NCBI GenBank assembly: GCA_945643635.1
Contig: CALZFC010000267.1
Location: 806,001-870,000 of the forward strand
Length of the DNA: 64,000 nucleotides
Source: Allodiplogaster sudhausi
Lineage: Eukaryota; Nematoda; Chromadorea; Rhabditida; Diplogasteridae
Direction: 5' to 3'
Every line of letters starts with the position of its first letter. Position 1 is the first letter of the stretch. The notes beneath the pieces were generated by a model. That model had not been told where the DNA came from and did no database searches. It was given only the letters and a program-made list of their open reading frames with translations. Below are positions 10,800-22,610 of the stretch, piece by piece. The position numbers were made by a program, and so were the translations under genes.

Positions 10800-12069
10800 G
10801 GTGTAAAAAGAGATTCTAATTACGAAATGTTCCCCTAATTAGGCTCGAGTTTAGAATTCACCATAATTAGAGTCATTCTTAGGTTATAGTATAGAATGTT
10901 GCTATTTGACTAGTTCCGAGTAGTTCCATTAATGTATTCGTTCAATGAGTTGCTCTCTGTCTCTCTCTCCTACTTCTATCCCAACAAAAATTGACTTTTG
11001 GTCTTATAACATCTCTCTGTCCATCTTACAATCGACCCGATTCAACGGTATTTTTGTATTAACCATTGCGAAACTCTCTTATCTAATCGTAAGAGATCAT
11101 TCTATATTGACATGCTACTTCGTCAGATGTAATGCTAAATGCGTGGCTTATCTCATGTCTTTTGCTCCTATGGTAGCATTGCTCATTCATTAGAATCGGC
11201 GTAGTCTTTGTTCTCGTTTTCTTTATTTTAATTCAGACAAACTGTCTGTTGTAAATATTTTTTGCTTCACTACACTTGGCTTTTTTTTGTTGTGGAATTG
11301 GCTCCAATGGATTTTTTTTTCAAATCCATGATAAACTCTACCATATTTACGTGGCATCATGCTTTAAACACTACAAATATTCAGGCAATAAATTTATTTC
11401 AACACATAAAATGTGAAACGAATTTGACTTATTGTTAACAAAATTATTTGACGACTAAAAATTAAACACTAAGCAGAAGAAGATAAATTCCTAGATACAT
11501 GCGTACACTGATGAGGAATAGCGGAAGAAGAACAAAACAAGGCAAAGAAGGATGAGGTCGAACCTGTTGAATGGCATCCTCGAAACCGGTTGAATCAATC
11601 AAGAAATGAAAAGATTTTGCTAACGGCACCACTCACGGAGCGTAGATTTAAGGTTGAGAAGAGATAATAACATTCGATCAATATTTAGGCATTGAAAGCT
11701 CGAGAGATGTGTAGATACAGGGGAGAGAGCGAACGTGTGACAGAGAGAGAGAGAGAGAGATGGAGAGAGAGAGGGAAAGGTAAGGCGAGAATAGGAAAAT
11801 AGGAAGACAGAGCATTAGAAATTGCGAAAAATAAACTAATAGAATAGCGAGCAAACTAGATAAATTCAAACAAAATAACGGGATCTTTTGTATTCAAGCA
11901 ATATGTGAACATTATTAGTTTCCGCATTGCATTTAACCACCTCTATGAGAATGGGCGCAAAAGAAACTCTTTCTACTCCTACATTGTAGAAATGGATCAA
12001 AAATATCATCTATGGACGGTTGGGCGGAGCTAAAACGGAAAAAAAACATTGAAGCAGCCGCCGGTCTGC
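10800..12069. other. Shared 3' region between two convergent genes
   Basis: The SPATA20-like stop (10797-10799) and the exchanger stop (12072-12070, minus strand) face each other across 1.27 kb. The interval is AT-rich with no exon seen. It contains a palindromic poly(A) signal at 11387-11398, a short GA tract (11741-11776) and probably the 3'UTRs of both genes. Confidence 0.6.
11387..11398. terminator. Palindromic poly(A) signal AATAAATTTATT usable on both strands
   Basis: AATAAATTTATT reads AATAAA on both strands. It lies 588 nt after the SPATA20-like stop and about 670 nt after the exchanger stop, in the middle of the convergent interval. One 12-bp site could therefore signal 3'-end formation for both genes, giving overlapping 3'UTR ends. 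Other weaker candidates exist for each gene, so sole use is inference. Confidence 0.5.
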
Positions 12070-13447
12070 TCAGAGCATGCTGCCGTCTGGCAAGCGTATC
12101 TGGACGCGGTTCGGCGACGTCGGATCGGACTTTGAGCGTGCACGCTTGCTGGCCGCCTGGCAGTATTGATTGAGCATCTTTTTTTTTTTGTTAAACGAAA
12201 TTCACAACAAAAAAATTTGTTTTATTTTATATATTTTATAATAAAATATCATTCAACAAATTTTAAAAATATTGCGATATGAAATTAAAATTAAAAGTAA
12301 TTAACATACAATTTAAAAAAAAAGATATATATAACTGATTTTTTTGTAAATTCCTGTCAATATATCGTCTTGATTTGTTCTTTTCATAGCGAGAGAACGA
12401 ATAAAATTTTAAAATATGAGAGAACTTTTTTTTTTAAATAAAACCTCATCATAGTCGATAATTCCGTGCTCGTTCATGACGCGACTCAGATCGATCGCAA
12501 TGTTTGGCACACGACCTTGGCTACTGTAGAGGAGAGCAAAGGAAGGAATGTGAGTTATGGAAGGTGTGGAAGAAGTTGACTGCGCAATCGGGAATGGGAA
12601 TTTTTCATAACTTTTTCCCCCGCTAAAAACATACGCAAATCAAAAGGCCGTTTTTTCAACAACAACAACCATCATTTTTTTTTTGCTGAATGAAGCGCAC
12701 GCTGTGGTGCGTAAAATTGCGAGAGCACAAAGAATAAAAGATAGGCAGAACAGAATAGACGTCAGGACGTCGTCCATTTTGGCCCTTTTCAGTTTTATGC
12801 TCCTCGGAATGGAGCTGCTATTTTCCTCCCTCTCTGTCAATCTAATCGTAAGAGAGAAATGAATCTCTAACGTGAGGGTGTTGCTTCTACTTCGCGTGTG
12901 CTCGATGAGCGCCTGCACGAAGACTTGATTCTTGGAGAAGTCGCCGGTTCCCTATAAACAAATAAAAATCACTTGGAATTCTTTTAAGCGTACAAACTAT
13001 GTATGAATAATGATTTTTAAAAAAAACGTACAGATACAAAAGGTCAATCAACCTTCGAGAAATGCATTTACATATGCCTGTGAGTACATTGATACATATC
13101 TATGTAGTTGAGCCTTGTTTTCTGAAGAATGTTGTTGTTTTGGTGGTGGTGTTGACAAATTTTCTTTTCTTTTTTTGTTGACCAATCTTGTCAGAATCTC
13201 CAGACCTGAACCAGTTCCTTGGCGTCCTGCATGAGCAGCCGCCTGTACATGCGCACAATCTTGGTGTTATCCATCATCTTGAGGCTTTCCTTGTTGACGA
13301 GGACGCGCTTGATGTACTTGTTGTTGATGTTTGTGAAGCTGGAAATATTCGCGGAATTCATATTGTCTTTTTTCTCTACCAATTCTTGTTACTCTCTCTC
13401 TCTCTTGTTTTTCTTGCTCTCTCGTTCTCTCTCCTTCTCTCTCTCTC

Positions 13448-13478
<31 letters not shown>

Positions 13479-16400
13479 CGTTCTCTCGTTCTCTCGCTCA
13501 AACATTCCTTGTTATCCCAAAAGCTGTTCCAGAAAAAAACTAACACTTCTTGAGGATTTCGACAACCTTCAATCAAGTACTATTTCTAAAAGGTCCCAAA
13601 ATTATATAATAAGTTTCAGAGTAAAAACAAATGATGTTTCTCCCTTACGTATCGCGAATCCAGTGATGTCCCTTCTGGCCGGCAATGTCCTCCATGCCGG
13701 ACATTGTGTAGTCGATGAGCTCCTGAATTGTTATATTGATTGATTGTTTGACTGAAAAAAAACAATATTGTTCAGAAACAAAAAACAATATTGTTCAGAA
13801 ACAGTGAACAATAAGTAGGATTGTTACGAACGAACCTGATAGATGTGCTCGGTCATGTTCTTGTCATAGACGACCTTCTTTTCGACTTGCAGAAACTCTG
13901 CGATCGGCTTAAGCGTCACGCCCTGAAAGGAAAAGGAAAAAAAGATCAATTTAAATTACTTTTTTTCTAAAAGAATCAGGGATGATGTTTTTCTTGCTCT
14001 CTTCAGCATGATATGTACACGTTCAGTGCCCAATCAACATACATATATATGAGCAGATATTTAATCATATGTTAAAATTCTTTTCTCTCTCTCTCTCTTT
14101 CTCTCTGTTTCTTTCTTTTCCTTTCATTCTCACAATCAGACGATACTTTTTTCCGCTCGTTCTCTCTCTCACTCATTCTCTCTTTCTCTAACCTGGAGAA
14201 ACACTGTAAAGTAGATGACGATGATAGTGGCAGTGATGAACATGTTCTTCTGCGGAATCGCGGGCAGCGCGACAGCGAGACCATAAGCGATAGCGCCACG
14301 CAGTCCGCCGTAGGCCAGGATGAACTGGTCGACCTAATTAATTAATTTAATTAATTATGCTTAATTAATTAATTATTTTTTTCTCTTTTTAGGCTGTATG
14401 TAAAATTTAAAACAATAAAATTTAGAAAAAAAAACCTTTGAAAACTTCTTCAGCCTATACTTGTTGAGGAAGAAGCAGGCGACGACAACACCTGTGTATA
14501 ATGCCACATAATTAACGAGTAATTTTTTTCTTGGCTCGAAATTCAAATTTGAATTTAAAAAAATAACCTAGAGTTCGATAGACGAAGCAGAAGACGACCG
14601 TGAGCACGATGAAGGGCGTGTCCCAGTGGTGGTCGGCGGAGACGGTGGAGAGGCCGAGGAAGACGAAGATTACTGTCTCGGACGAGAGCGAGAGCACCTT
14701 GGTGAGAAGGGAGTATGAGAGAGAAGAGAATATAAGAGAGAAAGAGGGATGGAGAGAGCGAGAGAGCAGCAATAGAGAGATAGAGAGAGGTTACAAGAGA
14801 TAGTGAAAGGACATTTAGATATATGTAGATAGAGGGAGAGAGAAAGTGAGAAGAATAGAAAGAGTTAGGAAGAGAAAAGAGAGCGAAGAGAGAGGAAAAA
14901 GAAAGGAGGGAAAGAAAGAAGAGAGAGAGAGAGAGAGTAGGGAGAAGAGACAGAAGAGAGGAAGAGTGGGCGAGAAAAAAAAGAGAGTAACCTTGATGAA
15001 ATAGGCGATAGCCGATGACGACTTTTCCGAGACGTTCTCCTTGACGTACTGCTTCATTGCGCAGCCACAAAAGGCGATTCTGGATAATAATTTTTTTTTG
15101 CTAATTATTTTTAATTTATAAATTATTTGTAAACTATATTTTAATGTTCAAAAATAATTAAATATTCAAAATATAAAAATAAATAAATAAATAAAAAGAC
15201 AAAATTACAATTTAAAATCATTTAAAAAAAATATATGTATTTAGAACGCCAAAAAGCAACGCCATAATCGATGATAGCGACAGCATCTCGGCCGTAAGAT
15301 AGGAGAGGTACGGTACGCCGATGACAAAGACCGGATTCAGGATGTCGACGTCGCGGGAGTATCTGTGAGAAAAGGCGGCAAGTTTAAAAAGATTAAAAGA
15401 GATATTTAGAAAACCAAATTTGAAAAAAAATGAAAAATTTGCTACCACTAAAACACCGCATTGTACTAGAATCTGCCTGACAAATTTCACATTTACTTTC
15501 CGAATATAAAGGTCAACTTTTGTGCAAATGGCCGTAAAATAGGCAAATTTTCTGTGAAAATGCTTGTCTAATTCCGCTGGCCTCTTCCCCCCCCCCTGAA
15601 AATCCACAATTATTATAAAAAGGGAGCATTGCACTGAGCCTTTCTTGCACCTTGAAGACAAGTCATTTTACGTGAGTCAATTAATTAATATAAATATTGC
15701 CAACTTTGTTATGAAGCATGCGATAGCAGCGAATAGCAACCCGAGAGAGATGCCTCCGATACTCACCACCAAGTACGATAAAACACCTGAAATATATATT
15801 TTTTTATTCGTTCATAAAATTCTGTTTTTCCATATATTGGACAAATTTTATAGAACTTGAATTTCGGGCCTAAAACATTATTCTTTGACTGAATAAGAAA
15901 AAAAATATATTGAACATGTTTAAAAAGTGACCGTTTACAATATCCGCAGAGATAATTTCCTCCATTTGCACAAACGTACTGAAGATGCTGTAAAATACCT
16001 TAAAAAAGGTGAATTAGGCAGCTTTTTTCAATGTCAATTTGGCTCAACTTATGCAATTTGTTCAAACGATATGGCCATTGTGTTCATCCTATGAATGAAC
16101 GGGACAGAATATAATCAATAAAACAGAATGAAAAATTACTTTAAAATTATAAAAAAATAAAAGGAAACGATATTTGACTAACCACGGAGACACCATCGTT
16201 GAGCAAAGACTCGCCGAACACGGAAATGAAGAGCAAGTCGTTCACCTCAACGAGAATATCTTTTTTGGCATGCTTACAAGGGCATTATGATCAACATCTC
16301 TGAAAGAATGCAAGCATAAGCCCAATTACTTGTAGTCTTCATCTTTATTTCTTGTTGATTCCAAGCTGTCATTGTTAGTAGTCGTACATATATCAACAAT

Positions 16401-19400
16401 GAAGAATGCTGACATTGAGAACCAGTGATTGATTAGTCAATTGTTTTGTTTCGTAAAGGTAAGAAAATGTTTCTTGCACTGTTTTTATGCAAAATGAATT
16501 GTGAGCTAGCCTTTTCATCATCTTTCTAATTGCTGTTGATCTCTGGTAGCAGCAGTGACAAGCGAGTTCACTGACTGCTACCACACACACCATTTTAATG
16601 GTTAAAACAGTCACGCCGACCGAAGGGACCCGCTCATCTTGAGAGCCTTAAGTCTCTTTTACGACGACCAATGCAGAGCAAACAATCGAGAGAGCGAGAT
16701 AGGCAGCATAATTAGCATGAGAGGAAATGAAAATGATAAGGCGAGAGAGAGCGAGAAAGAGAGCGAGAAAGAGAGAGAGATAGAGAAGGAGAGAGAGAAG
16801 GAGAGAGAGAGATAGAGAGAGAGAGGGAGGGAGTAAGAGGGAGAGAGAGAAAGAGAAAGAGAGAGAGAGAGAGAGGGGGAGGGAGAGAGATGAGAAAGTG
16901 AGAGTAAGATAAAAGACCGCAGCACCCGAGAACGGGCGAGTTTCGACCGTGTGTAAAAATTGACTTTTCCGCACGTCATCCTGGGGCACACGCGTTTAAT
17001 TACATCGTTTAATTGCCGCAACGCGCTCGCTCGGTAGCGATAAGGTAGCGAGACGAGAAGAAGAAGAAGAAGAAGCTACAACATTAACGGCGGCGCATGC
17101 AACAGCGTGCTACTTATCTTTCGCTCGTCATTAAAAAGAAAAGTCTCTTTTTCTCTTTCAACTCTCTCTCTCTCTCGCTCTCTCACTCTCCACCGTTTCA
17201 CTTCCTTCCCGCAATTTCCCTCTCTCATTCTGTTACAGCGACTTTCTCTGGTAATCAATAGTAAAAGGTCTGAGATTACATACTACATCATTCGATTTGA
17301 AAATAATACATAAAGGATCCTAATAAAAAAAAATGCATTCGGTTTCATGAAAAAAAGTGCATCAGAGTCAATAACAAAAAATTGATGCATCAGGATTCTA
17401 ATTATTTTCAAAAGTCAGAGTAAAAAAATCGATATTTTTTTACTTCAAAAACTGCACGCGTACTCCAAGCTCCTCGAAGATGACGATGACCGCGACAGGA
17501 TCGACGTCGGCGACAACGGAGCCGTACAGCAGCAGAGTGACGATGTCCAACTCGACGGAGAAAAGGCCAGTCAGCGAGACGGCGTAGAGAGAGAGTGCTT
17601 CAAGGAGGAAAAGATACCGTATTTTCTCTATTAGTATCCCCCCTTTATTAGAACCCCCCCCCCCTCTAATAGTACCCCCCTCTGAAAATGCCATTGAAAA
17701 ATAGAACCCCTCCCTCTAGTAGAACCCCCCCCCTCCAATAGTACCCCCCCCCCTTACAGTCTAATTGTCAGCTCGAGAGGTACCTCGAATGAATCTTGGA
17801 GGCATAGGATGCTCTCCCCAATGTAATGATGGCAAATCCATTCACGATATGTGGCAAATTGGATATTACAGTGATGATTCCATAGAATTCGAGCTATGAT
17901 TCTTACTTTTTGAGAATACAATTTTGTTATCAAACTTTTTAGTGTCTCATATTGAAAAATAGAACCCGTCCCTCTAATAGAACCCCTCCCTCTAAGAGTG
18001 CCCCTCCCCTGGAAGGGTATTGAAAAATAGAACCCCCGGGGGTACTAATAGAGAAAATACGGTGTATATATATATATATATTTTTTTTTTGCTAAATTTA
18101 AATTCAAATTTCGCACCAAGAATGAAGCAAAACATTATGCAAATTCCGTCGCGTCTCATCAAACTCAAACAGCGCTATGATTCACTAGGAATTCTGCGAG
18201 ACGGCGTACAGCAGAAATTTCATTATAATTTATCTAATTATTTTTTCTTCTACATTTGCTTTTCATTGAATGGCATTTACACTGAGGATCCTTTGACGAG
18301 TGTAAATTTAAAAAATATATATATATGGACAAGCAGATCAATTGTAAACAAAGAAAAATATAAAGTCTACAGCTTAACGACAGAGCTAATAAATGATTTA
18401 AATGTCGTGTCAAACTACTAACGAGGGAAGCCTCTTTCCATAACCCAGCCAATCGTGATCCAAGTACCTATGTAGTCCTTCTCGAAAGATGTGTACTAAA
18501 CTATTTTAAAACTGCGCTCGTCGCATTTGCGATTTTATATGAATTTTTGAAAAATGAGTAAAATTTACATACGAAATGCTCGAACTTTATCAGCCTTGGT
18601 TTTGACCACACAAATGTGACGTTGGCAGCGCAGTTGGTTGCGCTCCCGCCTTCTATTTTCGAGGGCTAGGTTCGATTCCCTTTGGTGACGAAGTTTTTGC
18701 TGCTACTGTTTTGTCTATAGCGATAATAAAGGGCACTCTTAAGGGTTTTTTTTAAACGATTTTGAGTGTATGCAAAACTTTATTATAATACTTTTGCGAT
18801 GTACTCTTTAAGAAAATTTTTCGGCAATATTTTACTTCTCCACGATTTGCGATCCGAAAGAGGCCGTCCCCAATAGGGGAAAATTTTTCCAAAAATTTTT
18901 TTTGTTGAAACTTTCCCCAGGGGGTTATTTGATGCCAGGAAACCGAATCTGAATTTTTTTTTTGCTCGATTTTGCCGTTTCCAAGAGTTACGGTAGTTTT
19001 TCGGTAATTGACAGATTTGCTTCAAATTGGCTAGAACTCCCTAATTGGGGGATATTTGTGTCGAATAAACCAAATATGAGGTGCGTTTTGATTGATTTCG
19101 TAATTTTCAGAGCTTTCGGTAGATCAGTAAGTATTACCATGCATTAGAGAAATTGACTTCACCGAAAAATTTTCTTAAAGAGTACATCGCAAAAGTATTA
19201 TAATAAAGTTTTGCATACACTCAAAATCGTTTAAAAAAACCCTTAAGAGTGCCCTTTATTATCGCTATAGACAAAACAGTAGCAGCAAAAACTTCGTCAC
19301 CAAAGGGAATCGAACCTAGCCCTCGAAAATAGAAGGCGGGAGCGCAACCAACTGCGCTGCCAACGTCACATTTGTGTGGTCAAAACCAAGGCTGATAAAG

Positions 19401-19999
19401 TTCGAGCATTTCGTATGTAAATTTTACTCATTTTTCAAAAATTCATATAAAATCGCAAATGCGACGAGCGCAGTTTTAAAATAGTTTAGTACACATCTTT
19501 CGAGAAGGACAACATAGGAAACTTACTTGGATCACGATTGGCTGGGTTATGGAAAGAGGCTTCCCTCGTAAGAAAATGATCGTAATGCCGAGAATTAGAT
19601 TGCTTTTCAAGTGAGACGATGAGAATGAACATTACCGATCGACACAATGTTGAAGGTGGTGCCGACCATGGCGAACATGAGAATCGAGCCGAGATTGTCG
19701 AAGAATTGACGAGCAGGCATGAAGTAGCCTGAATTTTGCGAGGTCTCCAAGAGGAATCGAAACAGCATGTTGAGGATTCGCAGCTCTTGCATTGTTACCA
19801 CTAGGCTAACCGACCCGCATCAAAGATGAGCGGTGGCAGCAGGTAGATCATGAAGACTTCGCTGTTGAGGAAGAACTCGTTCTTCTTGACGTTTACCAGA
19901 TTCAGGACGATGCCGACGATGAGACCGACGAGGATGAGGAGAGAAGAGTCGGGGAACATCTCGGAGAGATGAGGCACTTTGTGGAAGACTGAAGAGAGA

Positions 20000-20039
<40 letters not shown>

Positions 20040-20853
20040 GTTGGAGAACGAGAGACGCAGACAGGGATAGAGGAAGATAGAGAGGGACAGATAGAAAGAT
20101 AGTGAGACTGAGAATGAAATAATAAGTGAAAGAAAGAGAGTTTGAGAAAGAAAGAGACAGATGGACGGGTAGCGAAATGGTAATTGCATGAATGAGAGTT
20201 AGACAGGGAAGGAGAGAAAGAGAGTCAGATAGAGAGAGAAAAGACCGGTTTAGAAATAGTAGGAGAGAGAGAGAGTTAGAGAAAAAGAAAGAGAGCGTTG
20301 TATGTTAGCGACTCACTGAGCTTAGCGATCGACGCGGCAATTAGCCAGATGGCGATGACGAAGGGCGTCTTGACCTCCTTGAACTTGAGTCGCGCAACGG
20401 GATACCGCTCGAGCACTTCATCTTCTTCTTCATCCTGCACATTAAGTAATTAATTCAATTGATTGATTGATTGATTGATTTAATAAATCAATATTTTAAT
20501 TTGACATTAACTTATTTATAAACGATTTATTTTTCCTACTTCTTGAATTGGCAAATGTGTGTCTCTCGTACTAGTCTATGAAAATTGAAAATATTTTAAG
20601 AAAGTTCAATCGTAAATTAATATCATAATTTATATCACACTTTCAATATAAATGATAATAATAACAATGATTAAAAACAACAGCGATTATAATTATTGTC
20701 ATCATTATTATTATTTATTTATAATAATAAAATAATAATTAGTATTATTATTATAAATCTAACATCATAATCCTCCATCTCTTCGGCATTGCAGACGGCG
20801 AGAAGTGACAGCGCGAGAAGCGCAAAGAGCGCAGCCAGCAGCCATCGCCGCAT
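12070..20853 (-). CDS. Na+/H+ exchanger, plasma-membrane SLC9A (NHE) type, 625 aa
   Basis: Electroneutral sodium/proton antiporter of the CPA1 family. Exons (high to low): 20853-20764, 20434-20317, 19988-19815, 19728-19636, 17597-17464, 16245-16183, 15998-15932, 15786-15705, 15362-15261, 15079-14992, 14697-14568, 14491-14436, 14333-14193, 13922-13836, 13722-13649, 13338-13206, 12951-12872, 12523-12445, 12156-12070; every junction keeps phase. Residues 1-22 form a signal-like hydrophobic segment ([20 protein letters not shown]). The transport domain spans about 45-446 with [43 protein letters not shown] (E215 and D220, the ion-binding ND motif) and [10 protein letters not shown] (R411). The roughly 180-residue cytoplasmic tail keeps the CHP-binding-like helix near [15 protein letters not shown] and ends in a basic Ser-rich stretch. 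It is shorter than vertebrate NHE1. No disruption was seen. Confidence 0.94.
13385..13502 (+). repeat. (CT)n tract in an exchanger intron
   Basis: CT microsatellite on the plus strand, therefore purine-rich in the exchanger transcript. It lies between coding exons 15 and 16. A second CT tract is at 14083-14190. Confidence 0.8.
14700..14988 (+). repeat. GA-rich tract in exchanger intron 10
   Basis: Impure GAGA-rich sequence filling the intron between coding exons 10 and 11. Comparable GA tracts lie at 16739-16905 (intron 5) and 19991-20300 (intron 2). The long frames across them are Arg/Glu- or Ser/Leu-rich artefacts. Confidence 0.75.
17617..18062. mobile_element. Non-autonomous inverted-repeat element with C-rich internal arrays, exchanger intron 4
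   Basis: The ends are inverted copies of CCGTATTTTCTCTATTAGTA followed by C-runs. Inside are repeats of the form AATAGAACCCCTCCCTCTAAT. About 445 bp, no coding capacity. The left end begins 19 nt upstream (in transcript sense) of exon 5 of the exchanger, so the acceptor of that exon is separated from the element only by a short CTTTTCCTCCTTGAAG stretch. Confidence 0.65.
18620..18693 (+). repeat. tRNA-like (A box and B box) segment in the left fold-back arm
   Basis: TTGGCAGCGCAGTTGG resembles an A box, and GGTTCGATTCC, about 40 nt further on, matches a B box. A GCGC...GCGC D-stem can form, but the acceptor stem and the T stem do not pair properly, so this is a tRNA-derived (SINE-like) pol III promoter and not a working tRNA gene. 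Confidence 0.55.
19298..19371 (-). repeat. tRNA-like segment in the right fold-back arm
   Basis: Reverse-complement copy of the tRNA-like segment at 18620-18693, with the same A-box and B-box sequences, facing it. Transcription from both would converge in the spacer. Confidence 0.55.
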
Positions 20854-22394
20854 TCTGCTCCTTCTCTTCTCTGACTCTCTGTGCCCTCTCAGTCACTCTC
20901 TTGCTCTCTCTCTCGCCCAAGCCTAATCATTATTTATGGACTTACTTAATTTATTTTTATTTGCATATAAACAAAAAAAAGCACGCTGTTGCACACAACA
21001 CTGATTAGAGTGAGCGAGAGAAAGGGAGCGAAAGAGAGAGAGAGAGAAGGCGAGAGAGAGAGAGAGAAGGCAAGGGAGAAGGCGAGAGAGAAGGAGAGAG
21101 GGAGAGAGAGAGAGAGAAGTTAGAGAGAGGGAGAAGTTAGAGAGACAAAACGAGTTAATATCAATTGTGAGGGTGGCAAGAACGGAGCCAATGAATAGAA
21201 GCGACCGATAATCACGAAGAAGAGATTTTATCGTGTTTGAGTGTTATCAATAAGAAAAGCAAGAGAAAGATAAAAATAAGGAACTTAAAGTGGATTATGC
21301 ATTACTCGAGCGGCCGTGCAAAGCGAGGGTCAAGAGAAAATTGTGAAGGCAAAACGAAATCGAGAGTGAATCACGTAAATCTTAAATGTCTCCATTAAAA
21401 AACGTATCGAGATCATCTTGTTCAATCAAGTTACACTTTGTAACATTAAACAAATGTTACACACGTGGTATTATTATTATTATTTTTACAAGAGATAGAA
21501 AGAAACAATAATGAACATAGAAACAGTATATTAGTTAAATAGATATATCTAGTTTTATTTCTCTCTGTTGATACATACATAAAAAAAACCGATAGGGGGC
21601 ACGAAGAAAGAATGTATTGATTATTCATTTTTGAACAAGTATTAGATAAATAACTATTTCTACGCTATTGCCGTCTCGCTGTATGACACATGCATAAATG
21701 CCGTAACGGTGTGAAAGCGTTCGATACAATGGATAGAATCACAAAATGAGTAAACGCTTCCTGACGAAATGCGTGTGCTTCTTGGACGGGATTAAGAAGT
21801 GAGGAAGTGTCCTGATTATGTGTTTGCCGAGTGAGTGGGCCAAAAGTTCTGCTGATCAAAGCACAGATTGCACGGCCCTTCTTTCCTCTACTCTTTCTTC
21901 CACTATTTATCACTTCTTTTCTACGCCTTCTTCCTCTATTCAATCAATTTTTTCTTTCACTTCCACACACACTAATCTTCTGTTACGCCTTTCATCTTTG
22001 CCTATGCTCCACACATTTCTAATCTCATACCGCAAGTTCGCACAATTACACTTAGATTAGTCGTGCAAAAACTAAGTTCTAATTTTCTAACATTTACTTA
22101 TTATCCTAGCAAAGCGCGATAAGCCATGGCGTAATAGATGAACTATAAGAACTTCCGTTTGTCCTCTAATTCTGTCACCCCCTCACCACCCTTGATTTGT
22201 CTCTTCTTATCAATTCGAAGAGCATAGAATAGTCTAGCAATAAGCTCTCCAGCCGGGACGTCGAGTCTAATGTTCTTATCACAAAACGAGGAAGAGAGAG
22301 AGACGATGCTGTTTTTATTATTCACATTGTTATTTTTTTGTATTTTAATAATATTGTTATTTTCCCGCTTCGAAATGAGACAATTCAGTGAGGG

Positions 22395-22426
22395 AGAAAT
22401 TAAATTATTGAGAAAGAGAGAGAGCC

Positions 22427-22525
<99 letters not shown>

Positions 22526-22541
22526 AGGAGAGAGAGTGTGT

Positions 22542-22600
<59 letters not shown>

Positions 22601-22610
22601 CGAGATCGAA
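22395..22610 (+). repeat. (GA)n microsatellite
   Basis: Nearly uninterrupted GAGA with scattered AAAG interruptions for over 200 bp in the exchanger-kelch intergenic region. Confidence 0.9.

Larger units (their letters stand above)
18421..19570. mobile_element. Fold-back element: two inverted ~405-nt arms with tRNA-like promoters, exchanger intron 4
   Basis: The arm at 18421-18824 is almost exactly the reverse complement of 19162-19570, apart from a few small indels near the outer ends. The spacer (18825-19161) contains AT-rich sequence and a TTACGGTAG motif. Each arm carries A-box and B-box-like sequences. The near identity of the arms implies a recent origin or ongoing arm homogenisation. 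No protein is encoded. Confidence 0.8.

Noticed and set aside
15218..15661. Minus-strand 147-residue open frame taken as one exon
   Set aside because: Only 15261-15362 of it is an exchanger exon; the rest is intron. Extending to LLFG at 15248 puts the next exon out of phase, whereas the donor at 15260 restores exact family alignment.
18620..18693. Functional tRNA gene
   Set aside because: A and B boxes are present but acceptor and T stems do not pair, and the same sequence is repeated inverted in the fold-back element. It is a tRNA-derived repeat.
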